Shown here in pieces: positions 1 to 12,322 of a stretch of DNA of 64,000 bases (position 1 is its first letter; every line of letters starts with the position of its first letter). Position numbers and translations under genes: made by a program. Source of the DNA: Cenococcum geophilum 1.58 (lineage: Eukaryota > Ascomycota > Dothideomycetes > Gloniales > Gloniaceae); the NCBI GenBank assembly GCA_001692895.1, contig KV748179.1, positions 3,609,222 through 3,673,221 on the forward strand, in the 5' to 3' direction. The notes beneath the pieces are model-generated. The model was not told the origin of the DNA. It made no database searches and saw nothing but the letters and a program-made list of their open reading frames with translations.

Positions 1-267
1 GCGGAATAAATAGGGAAAATAACGGTAATAAAGAGGATAAAAGTAAAGAAGGTAGCGGGATAAACGGGGAAAATAATAGTAAAAATAATAATAAAAATAA
101 AGATAATTAGGGGTTTAATAGTACGGTACTATTATCGCGGTGGGACTTATATAAATATTAAACTTAAAATAGTAGGTTAACTAAAGGGCATTATTAGGCG
201 TATTAAGGTTATACTATACTACTATTAGGTCGAAATATATTTTTTATATAGTATATACTAGGCGTAT

Positions 268-429
268 AGAATAAGTAAAGAATACTAACTATATAGAATA
301 AGTAAAGGGTACTAACTGCGTAGAATAAGTAAAGGGTACTAACTGCGCAGACTAAGTAAAGTATACTAATTACGCGGAATAGGTAAATACTATTAACTGC
401 GTAAACTAAGTAAATACTATTAAGTACGC
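268..429. repeat. 27-bp tandem repeat, about 6 copies
   Basis: Six consecutive 27-base units begin agaataagtaaa and end in actgcg or a variant. Copies 2 and 3 are nearly identical. Copies 5 and 6 have drifted and share aaatactattaa. Many differences between units are C/T or G/A, as expected after RIP. Confidence 0.85.
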
Positions 430-585
430 GGGAAGAGCAACGCTTATCTATTACTTAAAGTAAATAAGATATATAGAATACGTAAGGGGGGCATTATATA
501 TTAATTGCGTATTAAGTATAGAGAGAGCTTAATAAAATAAAGGTACTACTTTTTTAGGTAGCTATAAATACGTAATTAGCTATAC

Positions 586-914
586 CGCGTTATTAAATGC
601 GGCAGTATGCTATACTATATTATTAAATATAGTAGTATACTTATACCGTGTTACTAAATATAGTAGTATACTATATTATATTACTAGATATAGTAGAATA
701 CTATACCATGTTATTAGATGCGGCAGAATGCTATACCGCGTTATTAGATGCGGTAGAATACTACACCGCGTTATTAGATATGGTAGTATACTTACACCAC
801 ATTACTAGATACGGCAGTATACTACACTACGTTGTTAGATATAGCAGTACACTATATTACGTTATTAGATGCGGCAGTATACTGCACCACGTTATTAGAT
901 ACGGTAGTATACCG
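586..914. repeat. 30-bp minisatellite, about 11 copies
   Basis: Units of 30 bases follow the pattern cgcgttattagatgcgg then tagaatactacac, repeated about eleven times with mainly C/T and G/A substitutions. Because 30 is divisible by three, one frame stays open from 648 to 968 and reads as a 10-residue repeat (LLDAVEYYTA-like). I regard this as a product of the period and not a gene: there is no recognisable domain, signal peptide or neighbouring gene structure. Confidence 0.9.
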
Positions 915-1136
915 CATTTAAGTCGATACTATACGCTACACGTTATAGTGCGCGGATTGCGCATTTAGCCACCAAATGCCGCTGAATGCTACGAAAATGC
1001 TGGTAAATTTTTTCCTAACGAAGGGGATAGAAAATGCCTTACGGCTAATAGCTAGAGTCTAAGGCGGTATAGTAGCGGGAAAGAAAAGAGGAGATAGAGT
1101 ATAAGGGCAATAGTAGTAAGGGAGAAGGCCTTTTAT

Positions 1137-1321
1137 TGTCAGATAATCTGTATTCTCGGTGGCGTAGGACATGCACTGGTCACGTGCATGGGTCACGTGT
1201 ATTGTAAATATCTTCGTCTAAGCCCAGGGGCCCTAGGTCAAGAAACGATCGAGACACGATCAACATCATCGATCAATCAACCCATTTCATTAATAAATAG
1301 CTCTATATGAGTTATCTGACA
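1137..1321 (+). repeat. 5' LTR of copia element
   Basis: This is the same length as the 3' LTR and collinear with it. It begins tgtcagataa and ends ttatctgaca. It is less mutated than the 3' LTR at its start (tgtc against tatt), although the 3' copy keeps acgtgc where this one has acatgc. The two LTRs were therefore hit independently. It contains the near-palindromic tcacgtgcatgggtcacgtg segment around 1178-1200. Confidence 0.95.
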
Positions 1322-1559
1322 GTTATAAGCCCGGTCCACCAACACAAGAAGCTATTCAGCTATTACTTAATCATTTAAACAAATTCTACCTTATCGTCAG
1401 ACTCTGACACCTCATCGTCACAAGACGACCCTGATCGAAATCCTACCTCAATTGTCACAGGACGAGATTCCATGAGATTCCACGAGATTCCACCTTAATC
1501 GTCAAAGGACGATCCTGATGACAAGGACGATCCTGTCGACAAAATACCATCTTAATTCC

Positions 1560-4500
1560 TCTCTTGCCTATCAGTTAAATGACTCTACTAAGGTCGAGTT
1601 TGTCTACCACGATTATCCTCAATAAGCCAGAAGACTGGGAGTAATGGATCTGGCAACTATAAGCCCTTATAGACAAACGAATTTGGGCCCACGTTAACCT
1701 AGACAAGGAAGCACCTTAACGAGGTCTACTATAAGAACTAGCCTATCCAGAAGTTACAGATTTTAATGAGAATGCAACCTTATATATATAGCTCTCGACG
1801 AATTAATAGAGGGCGTACAAGAATAGCAGACGATACTATAATTAGGATATGAAGTATTTCCTAAAATAAGAAGAGCACCTTTAATAGATCTGCACCCAAA
1901 TTACGTCTATAGTATTAATTTAGAAGAAGCTACTGCTTAACCCTTCCTTAATAGTTAAAGAATGGCTATCTTAACTAAAGGAGAACACAGAACCTACCTT
2001 GTCGTTTATTAGGAAGAAGGTATAACACTAGTATACGGAAGCCCTTAAGGGGTTTAAATACTTGTTAAAATTAAATTAGTGGTTAGATTAATGGGAATAT
2101 ATAATAGTACTAGGAGAGAAGTATAAGATCCCTTAAATATCCAATAGAATCTAGCTTTAAGAATTAATAGAAGTTATTTAACCTTTTAGCGACACCTATT
2201 ATATAAAGTATACTACTAAGTTAAATAACCCTTAGAAGTTGAGATCTTCTAAATACTATAGAGTAGCAAAGGAGCCATAAGAAGGACTTATAATACCCTT
2301 AAAGAAAGCTAATACTACTATAAAAGGGAGTACCTTTAATATAGACTTTATAGAGTAAGCCACGATAGATTACTCTAATACTACTAAAGGTTTAGGGAAA
2401 GGAACCTTAGTATATACTAGACGCTTAAAGAGAGCTAGGTTACTAATAGACGAGGAGACGTCCCGCAAGAAGCTACTACCTATATGCTTAGCGTACGAGA
2501 AACAAGGATATTCCCTTTAAAACTATTAGTATTTATTTAAAGACAAGAAACCCAAAGGAGTTATAATTAGAGATACTTGCATTAAAAGGGTGCTAAAGAA
2601 GATAGAAAAGAATAAGAATCTCGCTAACTAAGTTATAAAGATTAGACTTAAAGAACAGGAAGATAAGGCTTAACAACGATAGGACAAGAGTTAGGAAGTT
2701 AAGATTAAGGGAGAAGCTAATGCGATATTCCTAGAATTATATTATACAGGTTAAATCTATTTACTAAAGCTATTAACTATTCTTAACTTAGGAACCACTC
2801 TCTATATCTTTAATAACCTCTCTCGTTTCTATAACTTTAGGAAAGCTTTAAGACTTAAATACGTCATCGCCGGCAGCTTAAAAGTGCCTATACTAGGCTA
2901 TAGTAACGTCACTATCTAAGTTACAAAACTAGACAAGAGTAAGGGAATCCTATATCTTAAGGACGTTGCCTTTTATAAGGACTTTAATACGAATCTAGTG
3001 TTATTCTATCTACTTTAAAAATAAGGGTACTACTAAAACAATAAAGGAGAGAATAATCTTCTAGTTTAAAAGGATAACTTAGTCCTATATTAAATGGAAG
3101 AACGTTATAGATAATAGACTATCAAATACGTCCAACTAGAAAGTCTATTAGCGTTTAATATAAGCTAACTGCTACGCTAACGGAAGCGCAGAGTATTATT
3201 AAGAGACGCTCGTCTAGATTTAAAAGGAGATGCATATTTATAGTATCTACGTCTAGGTTATCCAGGACCTATAAGCCTTTATTATTTAGGTCTTAACGCC
3301 CTAGGAGTTAAGCTTTAAGGCCCAAAGATAACGGAATATTAATATTGCAGTCTCGCTAAAATTAAGCGTTAGGTTTTAAGAAGGTTCTTAAAACAAAATA
3401 TTAATAAACCTTATCTTAACCTCTATATTAACTGGACTAACCTTAAGAAAGCATATACTGGATTTGTACGAGTTATATTTATCTATAACACCTTCTTAAA
3501 AAGAACCTTCCTGTATTTTATAACAACGCATAGCAAAGAGAAGGAGATACTATAAATGCTTAAAGATTTCACCTAATAGATTCGTCTAAGGTATAACCTT
3601 AAGATTAACACTATTAGATTAGACAACGAGCTAGAGAAAAGAAGAACCCTTAAATAGCTACGGACTTAAGGAATTATATTTAAGCCTTTAGCGCTATATA
3701 CCTAAGCTTAAAATAGTACCGCCAAACGCTTAAGGGGTATAATTATTAAGAGATTATAAGTAATAAGAATTACTACTAATTTACCACACGACCTATAAAA
3801 CGAGATAGTTAACTATATAGTATACCTTTAAGATTAAACGCCACTAAAAAGCAATAGTTAAAAATCGCTATATAGGAAGTTCTATACCTTCCTAGCCAAT
3901 AGGTTAAGAAAGCCGCAACTAGCGCACCTAAAAGCCTACAGCTATAGGGCGTATACAATAACGTCAGACGCCTAGCTAAAGAAGAAAAGGCTAAGCAAGC
4001 TAGATCCGCGAGCCCATATCGGCTACCTTATTGGCTATAACTCTACCAATATCTATAGAATCTGGATCCTATATAAAGGTATTATTATCTCTACTAGGGA
4101 CGTCATCTTTAACGAGAAGACGTTTTTTAACGGCAAGTAAACGGATATCTTAAAGGACCTATACGCCGAATTAGATATACTAATTAAGAAGATTTAACTA
4201 CCTAATACCTAGACTAAGAATGAGGTCCTTCTAGAAGATAATAAAGAAGTATTTAAACCGTTAATTTAAGAGGAAGACGACGACGTCGATAAGCCAGTTT
4301 AAGCCTTTAATAAGTTAGCAGATCTTAAGCTTATAAGAGCTCTTAAAGACGTATATCGTACGCCATCTCCAACGAAAGAAGACGAAGAATCTCTATATAC
4401 CTTTTACGTTAAGTATCCTACAAAGTTAGATGTACAAGGTACTAATTAAGACGTTACTTATTAAGTAGGAGATGCGTTTAACACTTAGGGGGTGTCCAAC

Positions 4501-6460
4501 AACTTAGTTAAAGACTTGTTTAAGGAAGCCAGCAATAATAGGTTTAAAGACTTTGTTACTAAAAGGATTACATTAGCCTATTACGGCGCCTTCTTAGCAG
4601 AAAGGAAGTTTAACCTTAATAGTTAACTTAACAATAGCAAGCTAAAATTAGGCAGAATATATAATATTAGATTATATAAGAAGAACCTACCTCCGCCACC
4701 CTAGTTAATCTAAGACCTTAATACGTATCCTCTTTAAGATTAGTTCTAAGAGGCTTAACGAGCCCATCTCCAATCTCATTATAAAATAAGGTTGTTTTAA
4801 GAAACAGATAAAAAGCACGCAAAGGGATAATAGGTCCTTAGCTTAATATAAGTGTTCGTCTATAAGACGGACAAGCACGGATTTCTCTAGAAATATAAGG
4901 TACGCTTAGTAGTCTATAGAAATCAATAGGCCCTAGGAGACCTACCTATAAGAGCTACTATATTAGCTAGTACGACCTTCTAAACCCTTATAGCGATTAC
5001 TATAAAATTCAACCTAGAGACGATATAGATAGATATAGTTAATGCGTTTGTCCATTATAATCTTAATAAGGTTATCTATATAAAGCTACCGCTAGGGTTT
5101 AATAAAGGAAAGACAGATAAAGTACTACGCTTAAGAAAAGCCCTATACGGACTATAACGATCACCACTATTATAGCAGAAGAATCTCATAAGCTTATTAA
5201 ACGAATTAGGTTTTAAAGAAGTACCCCAGGAGCTATATATTATGCTAAAAGGTAGAATAGTCGTCTTCTTCTACATTAACGATATTGTCTTCTGCTACCG
5301 AAAGATAGATAAGAAGAAAGCTTAAGAAGTAATTAAGGAGCTAAGCAAGGAATACTAGATAAGTACCTTTGGCGAGCTAAAATAGTTCCTAGGAATCTAT
5401 ATGCTACGTAATTGTAGCTAAAGGCTTCTATAGCTATCCCAGGAAGCCTATATTAAGAAGATAGCTAATTAGTATAAGATAGACCTTAGAGGGCGTCTTC
5501 TAGACACTCCTATAGCAGAATCGGAACTCCTCCCTACTAATTACCGTATAATCCGTCCCCTAATATAGACCTATTAGTCCGTCCTATATCTCTACTAGCT
5601 TCTACGATGCTATATTAGAGAAAACTAGGTTTAGTACTCTATATAGCCACTATAACGCGTCCAGATATTGCCTTTGCAGTATTATAGCTGGTAAGGTTTA
5701 ATTAGGACCCAAGCTAAGAGCACTATTAAGCGGCAGATAGAGTTATCTAGTACCTATATAGCACGAGGAGTAGAGTAATCTACTATAGAGGAGATAAGGA
5801 AGGAATAAACGGTAGAGGAAGAGATAAAGGAATACGCGACAAAGGATAAGATAACGGAGGAGACGGTAAAAGTAAAGCGTAATTATTTATCTGTGCTAGT
5901 GACACATTATTTACGGACAACTCCGTCAATAGAAAGAGCTTATAAGGATATACTATAAAGCTATTTAAGAGACCAATCGCCTAGAGAGTAAATAAGTAGG
6001 GTACTGTTACGACGTCGAGCACAAAAGCCGAGTTATTAGCCCTATTATAGACAGTAAAAAAAGCTATCTTTATTAGTAGGCTATTTAAAGTAATAACGTT
6101 ACAACTAAACGAGCCCTTAATTATTAACTGCGATAATACCTAAATGCTCCAACTAATTATAGAAGACACGGCAAAGCTAATTATAAAGCTTTAACACGTT
6201 AACATCTATTAATACTAGCTACGTCAGGAATACGTAAAGAGATAAGTATAATTTTGATAGATAGTAATAAAGGAGATAATCGCCAATGGACTTATAAAGG
6301 CCCTGCCTAAGTAGAGGTTTTAAAGCTTCGTTAATATAATTAGGATAGTGGATATTAAGAAGTGGCTAAATAAGGAAAAGCAACTAGAGGACCTAAGGGA
6401 GAATATTAGAGCGAGACGGAAGGATTAAGATAAGATTATAGTTTAATTAACGCATTAACG
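1560..6460 (+). pseudogene. copia gag-pol relic (integrase, RT, RNase H)
   Basis: This is the former polyprotein, now with in-frame stops throughout. The integrase core is visible around 3604-3640 (TIRLDNELEK, where the family has an R-x-DN-G-x-E-like motif). The copia-type integrase tail is near 4020-4140 (RDVIFNEKTFF). Reverse transcriptase spans about 4860-5440, with the catalytic box at about 5270-5285 reading FYINDIVF, so the first Asp of Y-x-DD is now Asn. RNase H is marked by SSTKAELLALL at about 6015-6048 and INCDNT at about 6124-6141. The gag end near 1560-2750 is too degraded for domain calls. The start is not assigned because no convincing initiator survives. Confidence 0.85.
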
Positions 6461-6513
6461 GACATAAGAAGGTAGCTAGCTTCGTCCTTAACCAGGTCAA
6501 AGCTAAGGGGGTA

Positions 6514-6698
6514 TATTAGATAATCTGTATTCTTAGTGGCGTAGGACGTGCACTGGTCACGTGCACGGGTCACGTATATTATAAATATCTTCGTCTAAGC
6601 CCAGGGGCCCTAGGTTAAGAAACGATCGAGACACAATCAACATCATTAATTAATCAACCCATTTCATCAATAAATAGCTCTATATGAGTTATCTGACA
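6514..6698 (+). repeat. 3' LTR of copia element
   Basis: 185 bp, collinear with 1137-1321. The differences checked by eye are almost all transitions (for example ctcggtgg to cttagtgg, atcgatcaatc to attaattaatc). Its terminal atctgaca is intact, followed by the target duplication tttat. Confidence 0.95.
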
Positions 6699-6703
6699 TT
6701 TAT

Positions 6704-9700
6704 AGTTAAGGTTAAGGTTAGGTCTTAGCCAAACTAGGGTAAAAAAGTAAGCGCGCCTTACTTATAAAGGAACCTCTATTTCCTAATACATGGTCTTAAT
6801 TTTGTTTTTTACGCTTATATATTTTATATAAAGTAAGAAGTAGTTTAAAAACAGATATAATAGTTAAAATAATATAAGTTTTTTTTTTTTAAAAAAAAAT
6901 AGCTAAGGTACGTTTTAGCATTCTACTGGATTAATTTACTAGACTAATAATATTTATTATAAATCCTTCTATTATAGTTCTGCTTAAGGAAAGTAACTAA
7001 GCTCCTCTACTTCTAGCCTATCTAGCTATTATCCCTAGCCGCTCCACTACGCCTTTTAGAAATTCCCTAGCCCCTTATATTATAACATTATCTAGTATAG
7101 GCGTATAATAGGTCTTAATTAGTGCTATATAAAATTCGCGGATATTCCGTTTTATAATAGTATAATAAGCCTAGAGCTTATAAAAGGGCCCTTAGGTACA
7201 AATAGAGAAAACTAAAGGGATTTTTGCTAGTAAGTAAGGACTTTATAATAGGGCGTCTTTAAAAAAAGAGGCTTATTAGGCTAGATAGTTAAGATTGTAT
7301 TAAATTTTAAGTACGCATACCCCTAAGGCTATGGTTTAATTCTTTACATTAAAGATATACTTGCTAGTTGTATATAATTTGCCCTCTATAACTAAAAAAG
7401 GGAAGCGAATTTAGAGCGCTTTTTAAGTTAGCTTGCTGCAAAGTATAGGTTCTCTTTATCTCCCACTATCTTAACGCATAGTCTTCTACTAGAGATCTTT
7501 TAGAAAATACTTTACCTAGATATAGTCAAGACCCTATATACAATGTAATTCTTATACTAATATATCTTAAAAGATATCGATAGTAATATCTAGACGAGGC
7601 GTCTTAATAGAAGAGTTATCTATTTCCGTTTAGGACTGGGTAGGTAGTAAAGGTAGTAGTATAGCTTTATTTACTGCTAGTACCTTATAATAATTAGCAT
7701 TTAGCCTAGCTCTAATAACCGCTATCCTTAATTTAAAAGGTTATAAAAAGCTACTATAAGAGACTTACTTTATCCGCGATATTTAATTTACCTATAATAA
7801 TAGATTTAGAGGATTATTATAGGGAAAGGTACTTAGTGGCTGCCTACGCTTGTTTTCTTAGAATAACCTAAAAGACGGTTTCGTTAGGGACTTCTTTAGT
7901 CGCTTCCCCCAGGAGTACATTATTGTTAGGATTATTGCCAGTCTTATCTAAAAAACTAAAGTCCTAGGAGGAATAGGTATAAGGCTTAAAAACTAGTCGC
8001 TAGTTTAATAATTAGATATATATTATAAGTTAGCATTTTAGTTAAAGGTATAGCAGTTTTATTAAGAGAAATACGGAGAAATAGAGTACTATACCTACTT
8101 TTCTTAAGTATATAAACTTATCCCCAAGAAATATATAGAAAAGTGTCTTATAGAGAACTTCCACGCAGTTATCTTCCCTAGCCACCCTACGTAGAATCGT
8201 TAAGAAGTTACGACAGAAATCTTTAGTAAGCTTATTTAGCTCTTCCTTTCTTACTAGAGAGATTTCACTCTAAATAACAGCCTTAATAGATTTTTAAACT
8301 TCTTTTAGCGGTAATTTAGCTTTAATATATATTCTTACGCTCTCTAATTTAATAAAGCAATAATTAATAGCGGTATAAGACGTTTTCTAAGACCTTTATA
8401 TTAATATCTCTAGATTAAACTCAGCGGTAGCGCTCCTTCTTAAATAGCGCGACTAACTTTATAACGGCCTTCTACTGCCTCTCCCCCTTAAAGAAGTAAC
8501 TAATCCAGCGTCTATCTTTTCTTGCGCTAGCTAAGCAGATAATTTATTAAACTTTTCTAAGTTAGATTGGGTTAGGCTATACCTAGTAGTTACCTCTTTA
8601 CTAAGTATATACTTTAAAAGGGGGTATATAAAGGATTATTATAGTTGCTTTTAAAGGTATTCCGCTAGAAGTAAATCTTTAGGCTTATATAATCGCTTCC
8701 TTTTTATTTATAGAGGTGCTAATAGGTCTTAGTATAGCTAGATATAGATAGGTTTTATAGTATAGTAAGAGGGATTCTAACGGAATAGCAGTAGCATACT
8801 TTACTTTGGGTTTTGCTATTTATAGGGATCGCTAAGCTGCAATTATATAATTCCTTAAGAGTTGCTATGCTTTTTAAGTATACGCTTTTATAAAGAGGTA
8901 TTTACGTTCCTCCTTTCTTAATACCTTAAGGACTTTTCCCTATTAATTATTAGCGTAGTAGATTATAATAAAAAGGGCGCAATCTTACTCTTTACCACCA
9001 GTTTCTGCCGCCTATATTTTTTAGTTATCTATTGGCGATTACAGGCCATATTAGTTAGTAGAGAGAGGGGTAAAAAATAGGCTTATATTGTCGCCAATGT
9101 TTAAAGCTAAGGATTATAGTAGTTCTGTTTAGGAGGGTGGTTCTATTTAGGAAGGTGCGTTTTCTTTAGTAGTCTTAGCATTTAGTAACTAATCTCTATA
9201 GGGTAGCGTATTAGCACTAATATAACATAGTTATGGCTATAACTTAGAGACTACCGCTACGGGTTTAGCCACTCACTTAGCCGGAAGAGTACTATAACTG
9301 GGTTAAATGTCTTTATAGCTATGTTTATATAACAACGCCTTATATAATACCCCCGATCCCATCTTCGGCAAATTACCAAACATTAACTACCTAGAAATTA
9401 CGCCTCTTTATAAAGGGGGGAGGGAGTAAAGTAGGCCGGGGCTTCTCTCTCGTTAGATTTATTGCTTTAATGCTCTTTAGAGGCTGCCTATATATAAATT
9501 CACCCCTACTATTATACTAACAATTCTAGGCCGGCCTAATCTAGTCTTATAATATATATACTCCACCCTACTAGCTAGTAGAAGGGATAATTTTTACACC
9601 TCGCCGCTAAGGGCTACCGCTTAGCTTTATTACGGGAAATAAACCGTTTTTTTAAGAAAATCAAACTACTTAATAAAGCCCCCCTAGTAGACGCGAAGCT

Positions 9701-11426
9701 ATGCCTTTTTCTTCCCTTATGTAGTATTTAAAACGTAGAACGAAGCTATAGCCTATAAAAGAGAACTTTATATTTTTATAGCAAGGGTAAGATTAAGTAC
9801 CTTACCCATTTAGGCAGGTATTATAGTAGGTAGATTGCTAAAAAAAAAAAAAGGTCTAATATAGGACCTATTACTACTTCTAATAATAGCCTAGGCTTAA
9901 GTTCCACCCTACTATAACGGCGCTATCTATTTATTTAAGTTTCTGTAGTATTTCTAAAGGTAAAGGCATAGAAGACAAATAGGTATTATACCGTAAAGGA
10001 GATCCTATAAGCTCTTAAGGTGGAAATGCTAATAGATAATAACCAATGAAATTAGGGGTAGAGGAGCTATAAGATTTAGCTAGTGCCCTTTTTCTACTTT
10101 AGAATTCGGTATAGCTAGGGAAAGTATTAAATATGCGGAGGAAATCGTTTAAGATTACTAGGAGTTTATTATTAGGACACTATTTTATCCTTAGCCTTTA
10201 ATAATACAACTATACATACTTTTAAAGAATGGGTTTTAGGAATAGGATAAGTTACTATTAGATGCAAACGCCCAAATCTTACTTTTAGGCATAAGTTAGT
10301 AAGTAATTTTTTAATAATATATATGCTACCGGTTTCTCAAACTATAAACTAAATCCTAAAGTAGAGTAATATATTTAGTGGTTATATATAGGCATAAGCT
10401 ATATATAAGGAGGTTATATCACGCTAAGGAAAATGCCTCCTAAATTACGGAAACTATTATTACTATCTATTACTTATACTGCTTTAGCGTATATAGTTAC
10501 CTATTACCGCCCTTAAGATTATTTAGAAGCCGTCGGCTAAGATAGGAAAAAGGTAATGCCACTAGTTAAAAGAGGATTAGTAGTGTATATAGTGCGGGAT
10601 TTAAAGTTAGGAATAGCGGCAGTTTATAGGTCCTGCTAAGGGAGGGGGTTTAATAGCCCCCCTGGACGGGGCCGGCAACAATATTAATGTTAGAGTAGGT
10701 CGTGTAATATTTATCTTTCCTATTAGGCAGCCCCGGAACGCCTAGCTCTATTAGCCACTATTATACCTAGTATAATATATACATAGAATCTGTCTTTAAA
10801 TCCGTAGGGATAATAAGGTCAGTCTTATACTACTATTTATTAGTAGACTCGGGCTAGCCAGGAATGGGGTTAGGAAACTCTTTTAAGCATATAATAGAGA
10901 TAGTACCACTATTAATTTAATAGTATCTGTTATTATTAAAGTTCTAAGTAGTTAAGAGTCTCCCTCTCTAGTTACCGCTAGTGCCGTCTACTATCTACTA
11001 TAAAACGTCCGTTAATATTTTATAATTACTTAGCTAGGTAGTTCCGAAAATAAAGACTATACTAGCCGCTCTTAGCTTACCTAGCTAGTTTTACGGCAGT
11101 GTAATATAGCCATTTTTAAGATATTTTATGGCGACGCAAGCCCCTAGTATAGCCTAAAGTTATAAAAAATTCGCCGTTTAGTTAGTGGTTCTCTATATTA
11201 AAGCATATAAAAGATCTAAACTATTTACTCTAATCCTATTTAAGGCTAATAGTGGTAAGAGATAAGTTATTATATTGTTATTAAAACTGGGAAAAGTGTA
11301 AAAGATATATCTATAAGGGTAACTATTAGTCCCTATAAAGATCCTGTTTTTAATAACTATAAGCTATTTATTTTAAGTATAGGTAAAACCTTAGCCGCAT
11401 AGAAGGGCTGTTAGGAGGAGGTAGAG
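6704..11426. other. Unidentified RIP-degraded region
   Basis: About 4.7 kb of AT-rich sequence with stops in every frame. I looked on both strands for reverse transcriptase, integrase, transposase and helicase motifs and for paired terminal repeats, and found none that I would defend. A minus-strand reading from about 9060 down to 8160 has somewhat fewer stops and is Lys/Arg-rich, which hints at a dead coding region without identifying it. Homopolymer runs occur at about 6881-6898 and 9840-9852. GC-richer patches occur near 10640-10680. Confidence 0.5.
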
Positions 11427-11441
11427 AAGTAAATATATAAT

Positions 11442-12307
11442 AATAATTTATTGCTTAACGTCCGATTTGGATCCCTATTAGGCCCACGCGGACTACTCCT
11501 TATTTACATATAGGGAGAAAACTCTATTTAAGAAAAATGAGAAAACCCTATAATCCATCTCCCCGCCTTTTGGGACTCGCCTACAAGTTGCCTATAGTGC
11601 TTTACTACCTTACTGTTTAACCTCCTTAGGAACCACTGCTGCCGTAACAGGCCTACGGACGCGCTAGTATCACAAAATTTTACTCTACTACTGTAGAGTT
11701 ACTAGGGGGCACCTGCTGCTCGCCCCCTTACCTTTTATTACTATTTCCCTTGCAACCCGGAACTAATTTAGCATATTTTAACTAATAAGCCACTAGGTAA
11801 CCGCCTTAAGGCCTTTTTATATTAAGAGCAGTGTATTATAGTTCTCTATACTAGCTACTAAGAGTATTATTTCTTAATTGGTGCGTAGGGGGCATAGCAG
11901 TATTACGTATTTTGGTGTTTGTCTTAGCTAGCCATATTCGTATCTTAGGCTACCTACTAAAATACCCACCCAGTAAAGCTAATCTTTTAGTCCTATTATT
12001 CCTGTTCTTAAGAGTGTTACTATTATATTTTCTACCTTTATTAGGCCTTCTTGGAGCCCTTAGGTATTTACCCCCTATAGCGTTAACCATACTATAGCTT
12101 AGGTTCGTCTTGTATAAGTCAGCCTCTATACCTTCAACTCCCATTCGCCTCTTCAGCGTTAGTCCAACCAGTATTGCATTGCGGTAGATAGTTTCCCGGC
12201 GTTCTTGCGTGTTCTACTTTAGCTCCTTTCTCTGTCTTGCTGTTGTCTTTGCTAACCTCTTGCGCGTCTCCCTTCCTCCTCTATATGGGCCTGGGCCCTA
12301 AAGCGGC
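11442..12307 (-). mobile_element. 5'-truncated LINE (family T), 3' part only
   Basis: An 866-bp fragment of the same non-LTR family as 19637-22290, in reverse orientation. The 3' end lies on the left, with an A/T-rich tail (taataattta) next to the conserved box gcttaacgtccga. It is flanked by an exact 15-bp target duplication, aagtaaatatataat, at 11427-11441 and 12308-12322, which fixes both ends. It contains only the 3' untranslated region and the last part of ORF2. The open frames on both strands at 11912-12144 lie in this untranslated segment, and their counterpart is also open in the other copy (21521-21796). No product is inferred from them. Confidence 0.92.
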
Positions 12308-12322
12308 AAGTAAATATATAAT

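Larger units (their letters stand above)
1..1131. other. AT-rich RIP-degraded DNA with two tandem arrays
   Basis: No gene is recognisable here. The stretch is AT-rich with stop codons in all frames, except where a repeat period divisible by three keeps a frame open by chance. Two tandem arrays (268-429 and 586-914) are listed separately. The remaining sequence has no LTR, terminal inverted repeat or protein motif that I recognise. It ends at the target duplication of the copia element. Confidence 0.6.
1137..6698 (+). mobile_element. Complete Ty1/copia LTR retrotransposon, RIP-inactivated
   Basis: Two 185-bp LTRs (1137-1321 and 6514-6698) bound a 5.2-kb internal region. The 5-bp target duplication tttat is present on both sides (1132-1136 and 6699-6703). 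The LTR termini form a perfect 10-bp inverted repeat (TGTCAGATAA / TTATCTGACA) at the outer ends of the element. The internal order integrase, reverse transcriptase, RNase H is the copia (Pseudoviridae) order. A purine-rich tract, agctaaggggg, lies just before the 3' LTR at 6501-6511. Every domain carries stops, so the element cannot encode its own proteins. Confidence 0.95.

Noticed and set aside
268..429. Possible CRISPR array
   Set aside because: Units are contiguous with no unique spacers, and the sequence is fungal. This is a simple tandem repeat.
648..968. Forward open frame of 106 codons near the left end
   Set aside because: It is a by-product of the 30-bp tandem repeat, whose period is divisible by three. 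It has a 10-residue periodic sequence and no recognisable domain.
11912..12144. Open frames on both strands, Leu-rich (with counterparts at 21521-21796)
   Set aside because: Both lie in the 3' untranslated region of LINE family T copies. They are mirror frames of the same segment, and the hydrophobic reading is antisense to the element.
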